DNA of 64,000 nucleotides from Clostridia bacterium (lineage in GTDB: Bacteria; Bacillota; Clostridia; Oscillospirales; Acutalibacteraceae): the NCBI GenBank assembly GCA_017440755.1, contig JAFSGP010000004.1, forward strand, positions 1 to 64,000, given 5' to 3'. Of this stretch, positions 56,001 through 64,000 are shown piece after piece. The notes below the pieces were generated by a model, which worked only from the letters and a program-made list of their open reading frames with translations, was not told where the DNA came from and searched no databases. The stretch's first letter is position 1. Each line of letters opens with the position of its first letter. The position numbers and the translations under genes were made by a program.

Positions 56001-59000
56001 CCGTACCGTCGCCGCCACGATCCCACCACAGGGAGTTGCCGGAGAAGTTGGGCTTGCCCAGATTCTCGTTAACTACGCGGGAGAAGCCGGCGTTGCCCTC
56101 TTCGGACTCGTGATCCAGCAGATCGGTGTACATCTTCTCGTCGAAGTCAACCGCAATGTTGTAATCAGAGGGAGTAGGATTGCTCAAATCGGGGGCTGTA
56201 TCGTCCTGACCGCCGCTAAAGTCGGGCGCGGGACCGCCCACATTGGACTGCATATCCTTCTCCGCCGCCACATCAGAATTGATCTTGCCCTTCATTGCCT
56301 CGGAAATGAACGCATCGACATCGTTTGTGAAACCGAAGTTATCCATCTCGAAGAAAGAACCATAGGCGCCGCCATGGCCTAAGAAGAACTCGTTTGCCGT
56401 ACCGGAAACCAGCTCATTCTTCTTCAGCTCAAGGAGCTTTCCGGTCTTGGGGTCGATCGTGGACTTCCAGTGGTCGTGAGTGATCGTGTCGAAAGGAATG
56501 ATATACCATCCTTCAAAGCCGGCATCGTAGGGAACGCCGTTACCACTGTCCACGGTAACTTCGCCCTTCTTGCCATCTTTGGACACAGTATAGATGGATT
56601 TGCCAGCCAACGGTTTCAAGCAACTGCCATCGCCGTTTTTGTTGATCTGACCAAATACATACAGCGTCAAAGAACCGTTCGCGGTGTTGTGGCTCGCATC
56701 CAGATAGAACACCAAAGCTTCTTCGTCGCCGTTGCCGGTGGGCTTGAACTTAAGCTGCGAAGAATTCAAGCCGGGAGTAGCTCCGCGATCCAAAATCAAA
56801 GCGTTGCCGGTATAACCACAATCCGCCATTATATAAGTTGCCTTAGGATTGGAATTGGCAAGGGGATTGCGTCCGTCAAAGTTAAGAACGACGGTGTAAT
56901 CGCCCTCCTCCAAGCCGCAGTTATCACAGAAGCCATTGAGCCACTTGTGCCCCAGAGCCACACCTTGGGTTGCAGCACAAACCTTACAGGTCTTGGGATA
57001 CTCACAATCGGCAGGTTTCCAGTCATGCTCGCCGGTGGCGGGCTCGAATACCATCTGGCAGACGGAGCAATACGCATCCGCGCCACAGGTAGCCTCTACC
57101 TTCTTATGGGTTCCGACAGGCTCGCCTTCCGTAGCGCCACACACGGTACAGGTCTTGGGATAGCCACAGTTGGCATCCTTCCAGGGATGCTTGCCGGTGG
57201 CCTTATCCTTGCCAACCTCACCACAGGCAGAGCAGAACTGATCTCTACCGCAAGTAGCCTTGATCCACGTATGCTCACCCTTCGCACAAGCAGCACAATC
57301 AAAGCCCTTGATGTACTTGTTGCCGTCTACAGCGGCAGCGGCAAAGGTTTCAACATCCTTAGTGAAACCAAACTGGTCGAAAACAATACCCGCGTCATTA
57401 AAATAGGTTAATTCGACCTCGACACCGGCCAAATCTTCCATAGTGCCGGTATAAGGACCGTTGCCATTATCGTATTTCCACATGGTATCATAGTCCGCAT
57501 CGTTGATGGGAACAACGACCCAACCGCGAGTACCGCTGGAAAAACGGAGATTCAGGTTCTCATGGACGGCCGTTTCGATAACCTTGCCATCAATGATCTT
57601 GTATACAGGATGTCCCTTACCGATAACATAACCATTGCCGTTTATGTCTCTGGGGATAAAACGCACAGAGAATTCACCGCTATATCCCGATTCGGTAGCA
57701 TCATAGTAGAACACCAGTGCTTTGTGAGCTGCTGTACCATTTGTATCAAAATTGATGCTCTTTATGGTAACAGCAGAGTCGGAACGGAAGAACTTCAGTG
57801 CCTGACCAAAGGGAGTTTTATTCTTAACCAATTCATAACTACCCTTGGTAGCCGTGCCTATATTCGCCTTGTTTGCACTAAAGGACTGGGCAACAGTGTA
57901 AATTTCCTGACCGCACTTGGTGCAGGCATTGTTTTTCCAACTATGGTTGCCTTCACGCTTGCCCTCGGTCTTGCCGCAACCTTTACAGGTCTTGGGTGCG
58001 CCGCAATTCGCCTTAGCCCAATCGTGCTGGTTGCCGGTATAGCCGTCCAGCTCCTCGTTACCGGCAGCCACCATCTCGGCGTAAGCATCCATAGACTCGG
58101 TAAAGCCGAACTGGTCCAGAACGATGGAACCGCCGGAAACCAATCTAACGTCTATAGAGGCGATGTCCGCCGCCGTGCCGTAGAAAACTTGGTCGCCGCC
58201 ACCATAGGACCACAGCGTGCTCACATCGACGATGCCGGCCTCTTTTGCAGCAGCGCCGTACTTATTCACATCGATGGGAAGGATAATCCAACCGGAGGAA
58301 CCCTTCTTCAGGGTCATGGTAAAGTTCTCGGAGAACAAGGTGTTGTTATTTTCTTTCTTAACACCATTAATAATAGAAGTGACAGGGTGACCATAGGTGA
58401 GAACATCACCGTTTTGGTCAGTGTGTACGCCCTTGAAGACGACACCGCAACCGCCCTTGTAACGGGGGAAGATGTTCACCTTTACGTCAGCAGTTGCTTC
58501 AGCCGCATCATACCAGAAATACAGCGCCTCAGAGCCGGCAGGACCGACGGTGGAGAATTTCAGGTTAGTGTAATCCTTGCCGGTCACTAACTTGATGGAA
58601 TCGCCAAAGGGGGAGGCACAAGGCAGCTTGGTGAAATCTGCACCGGAAACATAGTCCTTGAAGTTCTCACCCACGGTGTTGGCAGGCAGATTGCCGCACT
58701 TCTCACACTTGCCGTCAGCGCCCCACTTGTGACCCGCAGGCTCTTCGCCAAAGGTCATGCCGCACTTCTCGCAACGCTCCTTCTCCACGCAAGAGGCGAG
58801 CAGCTTCTTGTGGTCGCCGGTGGGCGTACCCTGCTGGGCGCTACACACAGTACAAATCTGGGGGTAGCCGCAGTTGGGCGCATCCTTGTCCCAAGCGTGC
58901 ACACCGGTAGCGGGAGCATCGGGGTCCACCGCGTTACACACAGAGCAATAGCCGGGCTTTACACAAGTAGCCGCGATGGAGAAATCGTGGTTACCGGTAG

Positions 59001-62000
59001 CCTTATCGTCACCCTCGGCACCACAGACGGAGCAATACTCATCCACACCACAGGTGGCAGGCACCCAAGTGTGGTGGCCGGTGGCCTTGCCGTCGCCGAT
59101 CTCGCCGCAGTTGGAGCAGAACTCGTCCTTACCGCAGTTGGCGGGCACCCAAGTGTGGTGGCCGCCGCAAATGTCCACATAGCCGGGGATAAACTTGTTA
59201 CCCGCAACAGCTGCCGCCACAAAGGTGTCTACATCTTTGGTGAAGCCAAACTGGTCCAAGACTATGGCAGCATCATTAAAATGAAGGAACTGCACCTGTA
59301 CGCTGGCCAGACCCTCGATGGTGCCGGTATAGTTGCTGCCAATAACATCTCTCGGCCACTGCGAAGAGGAATACAGACCGGCATCAATAGGAACGATTAA
59401 CCAACCGCGAGTTCCCTTTTCGAACACGAAGTTCATATTGTCACCGATAGTACTTTCAACAACCTGACCGTCAATGACCTGAATGACAGGATGGCCGTTG
59501 CAAAGCGCATAACCGGTACCATCAACATCCTTAGGCACGACATACAGCTTAAACTGACCGTCAAAGCCAGACATCGTGGTGTCGAAATAGAATACCATCG
59601 CCTCATATCCGGCAGCACCATTAACATCAAAGTTAATGCCGTCAATATTAACCACTTTATCCGAACGGAAGAACTTCAGCGCCTGTCCGTAGGGAGTAAT
59701 GCCGGAGACGAGCTCGTAGCAGCCTTCGGTAGCAGATCCAATGTTAGCGTTATTGCTGCTAAAATCCTGAGCAATAGTGTAAATCTCATGACCGCAGGTA
59801 GTACAAACATTGCCGGAGAACGTATGAGAACCCTGACGCTCGCCTTCGGTCTTACCGCAGTTCTTACAAGTCTTGGGCGCGCCGCAGGTAGCAGGCTGCC
59901 AGTCGTGCTGAACCGCCACATAACCGGGGATACCCTCGTTGCCCGCTACAGCCGCAGCCGCAAAGGCATCCATATCCTCCGTGAAGCCGAACTGGTCCAA
60001 AATCACGTTGGTGCCACTGTTTGCCGCACGCACCGCAATACCGGCAATGCCCTTCATCGTGGCGGAATGTGCACCGCCCCACAAAGTCCAGCTGTGGACA
60101 GCGCCAATGGGAAGCATCACCCAGCCGGAGGTACCGGCGGGCAAGGTCATGGTGAAGTTGGAGTTGATCAGCGTGGTGTTGTTGTCGTTCAGCACGCCGT
60201 TAATCACCGTAACAGTAGGATGACCGCCCTGAATGGTGGTGCCGGCGCCATCTAAGTTGACGGGAGCAAAGGCCAGCACCGCATTGGCGGAGGAGGCGCT
60301 GTTGTCATAGTAAAACACCAGTGCCTCGTCGTTTTCAGTGCCGATGGCATCGCTGAACATAATGTGCTGGAAGTTGTGGGAATTCGTGCTATTGCCCAAG
60401 GAGGACAGGTACGTAATCTGCAGAGAGTTGCCGAACACAGCGCCACAAGGCAACACCTTGCCGTTGACAAAGTCGTCGCTCTTGGCATTATCGAAATTCT
60501 CGGCAATCACGTACAGAGGCTTGTCAATACCGCAAACCTCGCACTTGTTGTTGGCATCCCACTTGTGACCCAGCGCCTCGCCATCCTTATGGTCGCAGAC
60601 CCTACAGATCTTGGGAGCGGTACAGGTAGCCGCCTTGTAGTCATGCGCACCGGTGGCAGCGTTCAGCAAAGCACCGCAAACGGTACAATTCTGGTCAGCG
60701 CCACAGGTGGCAGCAGGTCCGGGGGTATGTAAGCCGGTGGGCTCACCCTCGGTAATGTCACAAACCCTACAGGTCCTGGGGGCGCCACAGGTAGCATCGG
60801 CGAAATCGTGAAAGCCGGTGGGCAGACCCTGGGCCAGACCGCAGATCTGGCAGACCTTGGGCAGAGCGCAGGTAGCGTCTTTCCAAGAGTGCGCGTTATC
60901 CTCGCAGACGTCTGCATTCTCACAGCCGGGCAGGTTCACGTTGCCCGCAGAAGCGAACGCGGTGAACTGTGCCACATCGGAGGTGAAACCAAACTGGTCC
61001 ACCACGATAGCTGCATCCGCATAATGAACAAACGTTAACTCCACGCCGGCAACGTCCTTCGTGGTTCCATCCCAAGAACCGGTGCCATCACCGAGCCAAG
61101 TCTCATCTGCCTGAGGTAAAGGAAGAACAACCCAACCCTTCGAGCTCTTGGGTAACTTCAGGTTCATATTATCGGTAATAACCATCGGAGATACTACCCC
61201 ATCGATAACGGTGTAGTAGGTATAACCGGCACCCAAGGTCGCAAAACGACCGCTTGCAGTATAAGGGCGCAAGCGAATAGGCGCATCTCCATTAAATCCG
61301 GAAACGGTGTTGTCGTAGTAGAAGACAATCGCCTTATGGTCGGCAGTGCCTGCATCATCAAAATCCATTTTGATGATGCATTCGTAACCCAATCGTGTAT
61401 ACTTCAGTGCCTGACCGAAAGGATAGGCGGCATCGGAAACCAACGTCCAAGCGCCATTGGGGCCGGTCACAGAAGCATCGTCGAAGTTCTCGGCAATGTC
61501 ATACACGCCGGCATTACAGGTCTTGCAAACACCCTTGTACCAGTTGTGACCCATTGCAACACCTTCGGTCTCGCCGCAGTCCTTACAGGTCTTGGGGGCG
61601 GTGCAGGTGGCATCGGACCAGTCGTGCTTCAGCTCCGACTCAGGCTGTACTGCTTCGCAAACCTTACAGGTATCCGCGGTCAGGCAATCGCCATCGCTGA
61701 TATAGCTGTGTTCGCCCGCCTCGCGGGGAGCGGTACAAACCGTACAAGTGGTAGCCTTGGTGCAATCCTTCTCCGCCCAGCTGTGACCCAGAGCCTCGCC
61801 GTCGGGGATCCCGCAGACAGAGCAGGTCTTGGGCGTGGTGCAGGTGGCATCCTGCCACTTATGACCGTAAACTGCGCAGGGCTGACGACGGTTGGCTACC
61901 AGACGAGCCTCGAAAGCCGCCGTAGCGAAATCCAAGGTCAGGTCGCCGATCGCAAAGCCGATATCATCCAGATACAGCGTGCCATCGGTGGTGGGGGTCA

Positions 62001-62604
62001 GAACGGCAGAAGTCACCGTACCGCCGGCCAACGCACCGTCAAAGCCGCAGTAGTCATAGTTCATATCGATGGCGATAACACCCACGAAACCGGCAGGGAT
62101 GGTCATCGCGCCATTGGAATCGACAGCGAGCATCAGGAGCCCCTCGGGGTTGGCATCCGGGAAAGCCAGATTAAAGGAATCGCTCTCACTGATCGGAGCC
62201 AACTTGATGGTATTGTTGCCATCGCTCAATTCGATAACAACCGCCGCATCCGCCGTCAGGTCGGACGCGTCCACCCAGAAGAAGAGCGCCGTCTCATCCT
62301 CATAACCGGTGGCAGGGAACGACAGAGTCGCCGCGCTGCCCGCGGTCATCGCCCACTTATACGCGTTGCCGCTCAGTGCGTGGGACGAAACGATGGATAC
62401 GCTGTCGGTCGGTGTCCAGGCATCGTCCGCCGTCAAACCGTCGGCGTCCAGAACGACATTATAATGCGCGTCGCTGGGAGACGTGTCTGCAAAGGACCAC
62501 ACAGCGGTGGTAAGGAACTGCGTCGCCACCAATACGACGGCCAGCACAGCGGCCAGCACGCGGTTGGAAAGCTTCTTAGCTCCCGCCTTGCTAAACAAGT
62601 TCAT
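53068..62604 (-). CDS. Giant cell-surface protein with carbohydrate-binding-like modules and calcium-type repeats
   Basis: 3178 aa. Signal peptide (residues 1 to about 38, ending SFA-DTS). Ten modules of about 180-200 residues follow, each a beta-sandwich-like unit with the signatures (A/L)VF(Y/W)(Y/W)(D/I), GW(V/I)(V/I)(L/I)P and (D/V)(Q/N/D)(F/I)GF. The first seven are separated by six linkers of Cys/His knuckles (H-W/F, TC, PKTC, CG pattern) at about residues 241-370, 560-695, 895-942, 1145-1315, 1525-1572 and 1768-1905. Near 2905-3120 runs an uninterrupted DxDGDGxxDG-type repeat, then SPSTGE (53161-53178), a membrane helix and a basic tail, matching a sortase signal. Start at 62604 with AAGGAGG upstream, not the 37-codon longer frame. 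Likely a glycan-binding scaffold; no catalytic domain is seen. Confidence 0.82.
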   Translation of the reverse strand: MNLFSKAGAKKLSNRVLAAVLAVVLVATQFLTTAVWSFADTSPSDAHYNVVLDADGLTADDAWTPTDSVSIVSSHALSGNAYKWAMTAGSAATLSFPATGYEDETALFFWVDASDLTADAAVVIELSDGNNTIKLAPISESDSFNLAFPDANPEGLLMLAVDSNGAMTIPAGFVGVIAIDMNYDYCGFDGALAGGTVTSAVLTPTTDGTLYLDDIGFAIGDLTLDFATAAFEARLVANRRQPCAVYGHKWQDATCTTPKTCSVCGIPDGEALGHSWAEKDCTKATTCTVCTAPREAGEHSYISDGDCLTADTCKVCEAVQPESELKHDWSDATCTAPKTCKDCGETEGVAMGHNWYKGVCKTCNAGVYDIAENFDDASVTGPNGAWTLVSDAAYPFGQALKYTRLGYECIIKMDFDDAGTADHKAIVFYYDNTVSGFNGDAPIRLRPYTASGRFATLGAGYTYYTVIDGVVSPMVITDNMNLKLPKSSKGWVVLPLPQADETWLGDGTGSWDGTTKDVAGVELTFVHYADAAIVVDQFGFTSDVAQFTAFASAGNVNLPGCENADVCEDNAHSWKDATCALPKVCQICGLAQGLPTGFHDFADATCGAPRTCRVCDITEGEPTGLHTPGPAATCGADQNCTVCGALLNAATGAHDYKAATCTAPKICRVCDHKDGEALGHKWDANNKCEVCGIDKPLYVIAENFDNAKSDDFVNGKVLPCGAVFGNSLQITYLSSLGNSTNSHNFQHIMFSDAIGTENDEALVFYYDNSASSANAVLAFAPVNLDGAGTTIQGGHPTVTVINGVLNDNNTTLINSNFTMTLPAGTSGWVMLPIGAVHSWTLWGGAHSATMKGIAGIAVRAANSGTNVILDQFGFTEDMDAFAAAAVAGNEGIPGYVAVQHDWQPATCGAPKTCKNCGKTEGERQGSHTFSGNVCTTCGHEIYTIAQDFSSNNANIGSATEGCYELVSGITPYGQALKFFRSDKVVNIDGINFDVNGAAGYEAMVFYFDTTMSGFDGQFKLYVVPKDVDGTGYALCNGHPVIQVIDGQVVESTIGDNMNFVFEKGTRGWLIVPIDAGLYSSSQWPRDVIGSNYTGTIEGLASVQVQFLHFNDAAIVLDQFGFTKDVDTFVAAAVAGNKFIPGYVDICGGHHTWVPANCGKDEFCSNCGEIGDGKATGHHTWVPATCGVDEYCSVCGAEGDDKATGNHDFSIAATCVKPGYCSVCNAVDPDAPATGVHAWDKDAPNCGYPQICTVCSAQQGTPTGDHKKLLASCVEKERCEKCGMTFGEEPAGHKWGADGKCEKCGNLPANTVGENFKDYVSGADFTKLPCASPFGDSIKLVTGKDYTNLKFSTVGPAGSEALYFWYDAAEATADVKVNIFPRYKGGCGVVFKGVHTDQNGDVLTYGHPVTSIINGVKKENNNTLFSENFTMTLKKGSSGWIILPIDVNKYGAAAKEAGIVDVSTLWSYGGGDQVFYGTAADIASIDVRLVSGGSIVLDQFGFTESMDAYAEMVAAGNEELDGYTGNQHDWAKANCGAPKTCKGCGKTEGKREGNHSWKNNACTKCGQEIYTVAQSFSANKANIGTATKGSYELVKNKTPFGQALKFFRSDSAVTIKSINFDTNGTAAHKALVFYYDATESGYSGEFSVRFIPRDINGNGYVIGKGHPVYKIIDGKVIETAVHENLNLRFSSGTRGWVVVPINDADYDTMWKYDNGNGPYTGTMEDLAGVEVELTYFNDAGIVFDQFGFTKDVETFAAAAVDGNKYIKGFDCAACAKGEHTWIKATCGRDQFCSACGEVGKDKATGKHPWKDANCGYPKTCTVCGATEGEPVGTHKKVEATCGADAYCSVCQMVFEPATGEHDWKPADCEYPKTCKVCAATQGVALGHKWLNGFCDNCGLEEGDYTVVLNFDGRNPLANSNPKATYIMADCGYTGNALILDRGATPGLNSSQLKFKPTGNGDEEALVFYLDASHNTANGSLTLYVFGQINKNGDGSCLKPLAGKSIYTVSKDGKKGEVTVDSGNGVPYDAGFEGWYIIPFDTITHDHWKSTIDPKTGKLLELKKNELVSGTANEFFLGHGGAYGSFFEMDNFGFTNDVDAFISEAMKGKINSDVAAEKDMQSNVGGPAPDFSGGQDDTAPDLSNPTPSDYNIAVDFDEKMYTDLLDHESEEGNAGFSRVVNENLGKPNFSGNSLWWDRGGDGTVTTVKMSFNPTGYSDENAMVFWIDTSGMFTEGHPITVLLYGKDADGAEVCMRMNGTQVYRLVNTKTGKVIDRVCTADGSVYIPGNFQGFVVLPFAAMESHWGGYVKMKPGTADKVWFQHSYTYNEQLYIDNIGFTHNIENFTEKALAGKLNAKNQRVDVGVTKLPMPDGAGISDTNLSGGLDGKTADNKAFHTAVNFNSKAPIPTISNGYFKLAKEGLSGYGSGLNWFKYDTELATEMTFSTTDNGLATDEGYAFWLSTEESGSLSDMKMRLMLYDSAVGEDGVATTRCWKLAEGGTCYYIQNGQATSSLIKVKEMVDIPKGFAGWVIIPYESLIHHWGVPVGQAASDQKLDPAAVSNLNLYYASKAVTASLQVDEIGFFSNARDFIESMGCEFPKPPVTNVVFNSLDRTFGEGGLGSSAANGPIAWTDSKGTKLEYNSDFSNDSYSLYIQAAANGAVHFPLDKAKHEDDPFGVQEVSKLKEFTGLGFWITTEDAAADINLSILLNNGKTVKIEPNGDPSCMYRLVDENIALTTAYLFTNDDTIHVPANFTGWVVVDTNVFETGKWDLSMLKEFIITFKNDTTAYVDTFCSAKSAVSLIVNEMNYPLDTNLLVSTDESKVTITTNADGENLITLLAPMSSTDFRDIVDVRGGYRIIFSDAKDAQAFGNVDKMSKVAGLKVYLGSVEQATYLVTTVIAPEEEEPIKDGIDIDGDGIIDGIGIDLDGDGVYDGMLIDIDGDGIFDGLDLDFDGIIDAIDVNGDGRFDGIDIDGDLVIDGLGVDVNGDGLFDGVLEGIDVNGDGIWDGIDIDWDGVVDYYDINGDGVCDGIGIDMGADGIVEFVIYGVDFDGDGLFDGVDMNGDGISEGVALDLDADGIMDGVGVDLAGTGFVNGMAIDLNGDGLFDGVDVNFDGAIDFEVIGGDLNNIPGLTFPGADGNFPGTSPSTGERSSLWVYILGAAMLCVVVAIGYYNRKVTNK
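53230..53893. repeat. Coding repeat of DGDG calcium-type motifs
   Basis: About 25 imperfect units of 24-30 bases encode alternating (D/N)GDGxxDG(I/V) and xxDxDGDG blocks over roughly 215 residues. Each block resembles the calcium loop of EF-hand, dockerin or thrombospondin type-3 repeats. The repeat keeps one reading frame throughout and is protein-coding, not a CRISPR array. Confidence 0.85.
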
Positions 62605-62688
62605 TTCATCTACCTCCTTAAAAAATGGCATACTGAGCCTTACCCTCTCCTTTGGTAAAACTCTAATACTAACAAAATTAAACTCTTC

Positions 62689-62722
62689 TTTTTCGGCGCA
62701 CATGAAAAATGGCACCGAAAAA
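62689..62722 (-). promoter_or_regulatory. Leader hairpin of the giant gene
   Basis: Minus strand TTTTTCGGTGC pairs with GCGCCGAAAAA (11 bp, one wobble) around a 12-base loop, 85 bases before the start codon. A weaker GCCCA/TGGGC hairpin followed by TTTTT lies at 62788-62807 and could end the GH95 transcript or attenuate this one. Confidence 0.5.
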
Positions 62723-62873
62723 GCATTTTACGTCCATAAAACCCTTATCAGCTCCTCTGTATGGTATTTTTGGCATAAAAAGCGGGTAAAAAGCCCATAA
62801 TTTGGGCGTTTTTCTGCATCTTTCAACCAAAAATGGGCGCACTACGGCACATTTAACCATTTTTATCATACAG

Positions 62874-62882
62874 ATTATAGCA
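62874..62882 (-). promoter_or_regulatory. Extended -10 promoter of the giant gene
   Basis: Minus strand TGCTATAAT, an extended -10 element with a perfect TATAAT. No good -35 box is present. The predicted leader is about 260 bases. The 62605-62951 gap contains this promoter and the leader hairpins and no gene. Confidence 0.6.
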
Positions 62883-62951
62883 GATTTTGTTTAATTCGTA
62901 TTTACACAATATTGCAAAACGTTTGTATTATATTAACGGATTTGGGAATTA

Positions 62952-64000
62952 TTACTTTTCAGTAGCAATAACCCACTCATCGGCTTGCGGAGTCAGGAGA
63001 TAGACTGTTTCAGGCTGCAGAGAGCACGGTTTTTCCGTACCGTTGCAAACCAGATTGACAGGGGTTTTCGCATCAAAAGCAGCACCGGTCACCAGACGGG
63101 CAGACTGTATTTTGCCATCCGTCCACGTGATATCCACCGACAGGTCGCCGGGAGCGCGCAAGCCCTTAACTTCGCCGTTTTTCCAGTTGGTAGGCAGGCA
63201 GGGAAGCAGCAGCACCTTATCCTTATAGCACTGCAGCAGCAGCTCCACCACCGCGGCGCTGAAACCAAAGTTGCCGTCTATCTGGAAGAAGCCGAAGGCG
63301 TTCTCGTTAAGCGGCTTTTCGTGGGCGGTGCGGGTATCCGGCAGTTCGTCGTCTGCCACGTAGAAATCGAAGCCGTTGTACTTAACAGAAGCGAGTATGA
63401 AATATTGCAGCAGCTCGGTGACCTGCTCGCGCCGTCCGAAGCGGGCCGCCAAGGCGATAGCCCAAGCGCGGCTCCAGCCCAAACGGCCGCCGCCGTTGGC
63501 CAGACGCCAATCGTAGGCCTTTTTCGCGCCCTCCAGCAAAACGGGGTCATCCATATAGATGTCACCGGGGTACACGCCGTAGATGTGGGACAGGTGACGG
63601 TGACCGGGGTCGGTCTCCTCGTATGCCTTGTCGTATTCCAACAGCATACCCTTGTCATCCAGCGTGAACCAACGCATACGGGCGCGGGCCGCCTTTGCCT
63701 GCGCCAGCAGGTCGCTGTCTACGCCCAGCGCCGCACAGCCGGCGGCATAGTTATCCAGCAATTCCGCTATCATACAGATGTCCGAGGCGGAGGAGGTCGC
63801 CACCGAGGTGACCTCCTTCTTGCCGTTCACCACCGTATAGAAGGTGTTTTCCGGCGAGGTGGAGGGACAGGTTACCAGCTGACCCTTTTCGTCCTCTACC
63901 ATCCAACTCAGGCAGAACCGCACCGCCCCCTCCATGATGGGCAGAGCGTGGTCGCGGAGGAACGTCTTATCCAGCGTATAGCGATAGTGGTTGTAAATAT
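62952..64000 (-). CDS. GH95 alpha-L-fucosidase, C-terminal part
   Basis: Partial gene; the reading frame continues past the right edge (upstream in-frame residues include NHYRYTLDKTFLRDHALPIMEG). About 349 residues are visible. GH95 signatures are TCPSTSPENTF, DPGHRHLSHIYGVYPGDI, RLGWSRAWAIALAARFGRR, FGFFQIDGNFG (containing the Asp equivalent to the catalytic acid region of GH95) and LLLPCLPTNWKNGEVKGLRAPG. GH95 enzymes mostly remove alpha-1,2-linked L-fucose from milk or mucin-type glycans by inversion. The signal peptide and the NxN catalytic segment lie outside the window, so location and full activity cannot be judged. It precedes the giant surface-protein gene by 347 bases on the same strand. 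Confidence 0.88.
   Translation of the reverse strand, partial: IYNHYRYTLDKTFLRDHALPIMEGAVRFCLSWMVEDEKGQLVTCPSTSPENTFYTVVNGKKEVTSVATSSASDICMIAELLDNYAAGCAALGVDSDLLAQAKAARARMRWFTLDDKGMLLEYDKAYEETDPGHRHLSHIYGVYPGDIYMDDPVLLEGAKKAYDWRLANGGGRLGWSRAWAIALAARFGRREQVTELLQYFILASVKYNGFDFYVADDELPDTRTAHEKPLNENAFGFFQIDGNFGFSAAVVELLLQCYKDKVLLLPCLPTNWKNGEVKGLRAPGDLSVDITWTDGKIQSARLVTGAAFDAKTPVNLVCNGTEKPCSLQPETVYLLTPQADEWVIATEK

Noticed and set aside
53068-62604. Cellulosome-type scaffoldin or dockerin protein
   Set aside because: There is no cohesin pattern, the calcium repeats are far too many for a dockerin, and no other protein in the window carries a dockerin.

Overview
The window looks like a chromosomal segment of a gut-type Clostridia (Firmicutes, probably Oscillospiraceae-like; an inference). 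Supporting signs are strong AGGAGG ribosome-binding sites, several GTG/TTG starts, a lysine (L-box) riboswitch, a meso-diaminopimelate dehydrogenase lysine pathway, DegV, lipobox lipoproteins, a sortase-type anchored giant protein and GTAGGGG-type intergenic palindromes. No tRNA, rRNA, CRISPR array or insertion sequence was found. Region 1 (1-9.5 kb, minus strand) holds the information-processing core: rpoB-rpoC as one transcription unit with a near-perfect consensus promoter and its own terminator, then rpsL-rpsG with a separate promoter. Region 2 (9.6-18.9 kb) is housekeeping: a YdcF/DUF218 membrane protein, a coiled-coil polysaccharide deacetylase, DegV, the serC-serA serine operon (plus strand), and dapA-ddh-lysA (minus strand) under a lysine riboswitch. 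Region 3 (19.0-64 kb) is a large glycan-utilisation locus, almost all on the minus strand. It contains four GH20-like hexosaminidases, a Gfo/Idh/MocA (GH109-like) protein, a sialate-O-acetylesterase-type protein, an alpha/beta-hydrolase, a GH95 fucosidase (cut by the right edge), a lipoprotein solute-binding protein and a 3178-residue surface protein. That surface protein has about ten carbohydrate-binding-like modules, Cys/His knuckle linkers, a long Asp-rich calcium-type repeat and an SPSTGE membrane anchor. The most unusual content is eight paralogues of one protein family that I cannot assign to a named glycoside hydrolase family. One is a compact cytosolic form (507 aa), four are long cytosolic forms (952-960 aa) with an extra C-terminal barrel-like domain, two are lipoproteins (724 and 697 aa) and one is a secreted form (633 aa). 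They share a barrel-like N-terminal half with two invariant Glu residues and an RGA(A/S)(K/R)Q(Y/F) motif, followed by a TPYG-type Rossmann-like domain and a beta domain, an architecture reminiscent of GH42. Inferred working model: the giant protein and the lipoprotein/secreted paralogues hold and trim a complex glycan at the surface, the solute-binding protein captures oligosaccharides (the permeases are not in the window), and the long paralogues, GH20-like enzymes, GH109-like protein and deacylases finish degradation inside. The linked families (GH95 fucosidase, GH20, GH109-like, sialate esterase) point to a host-type, mucin-like or milk-like glycan, but the substrate is not proven.
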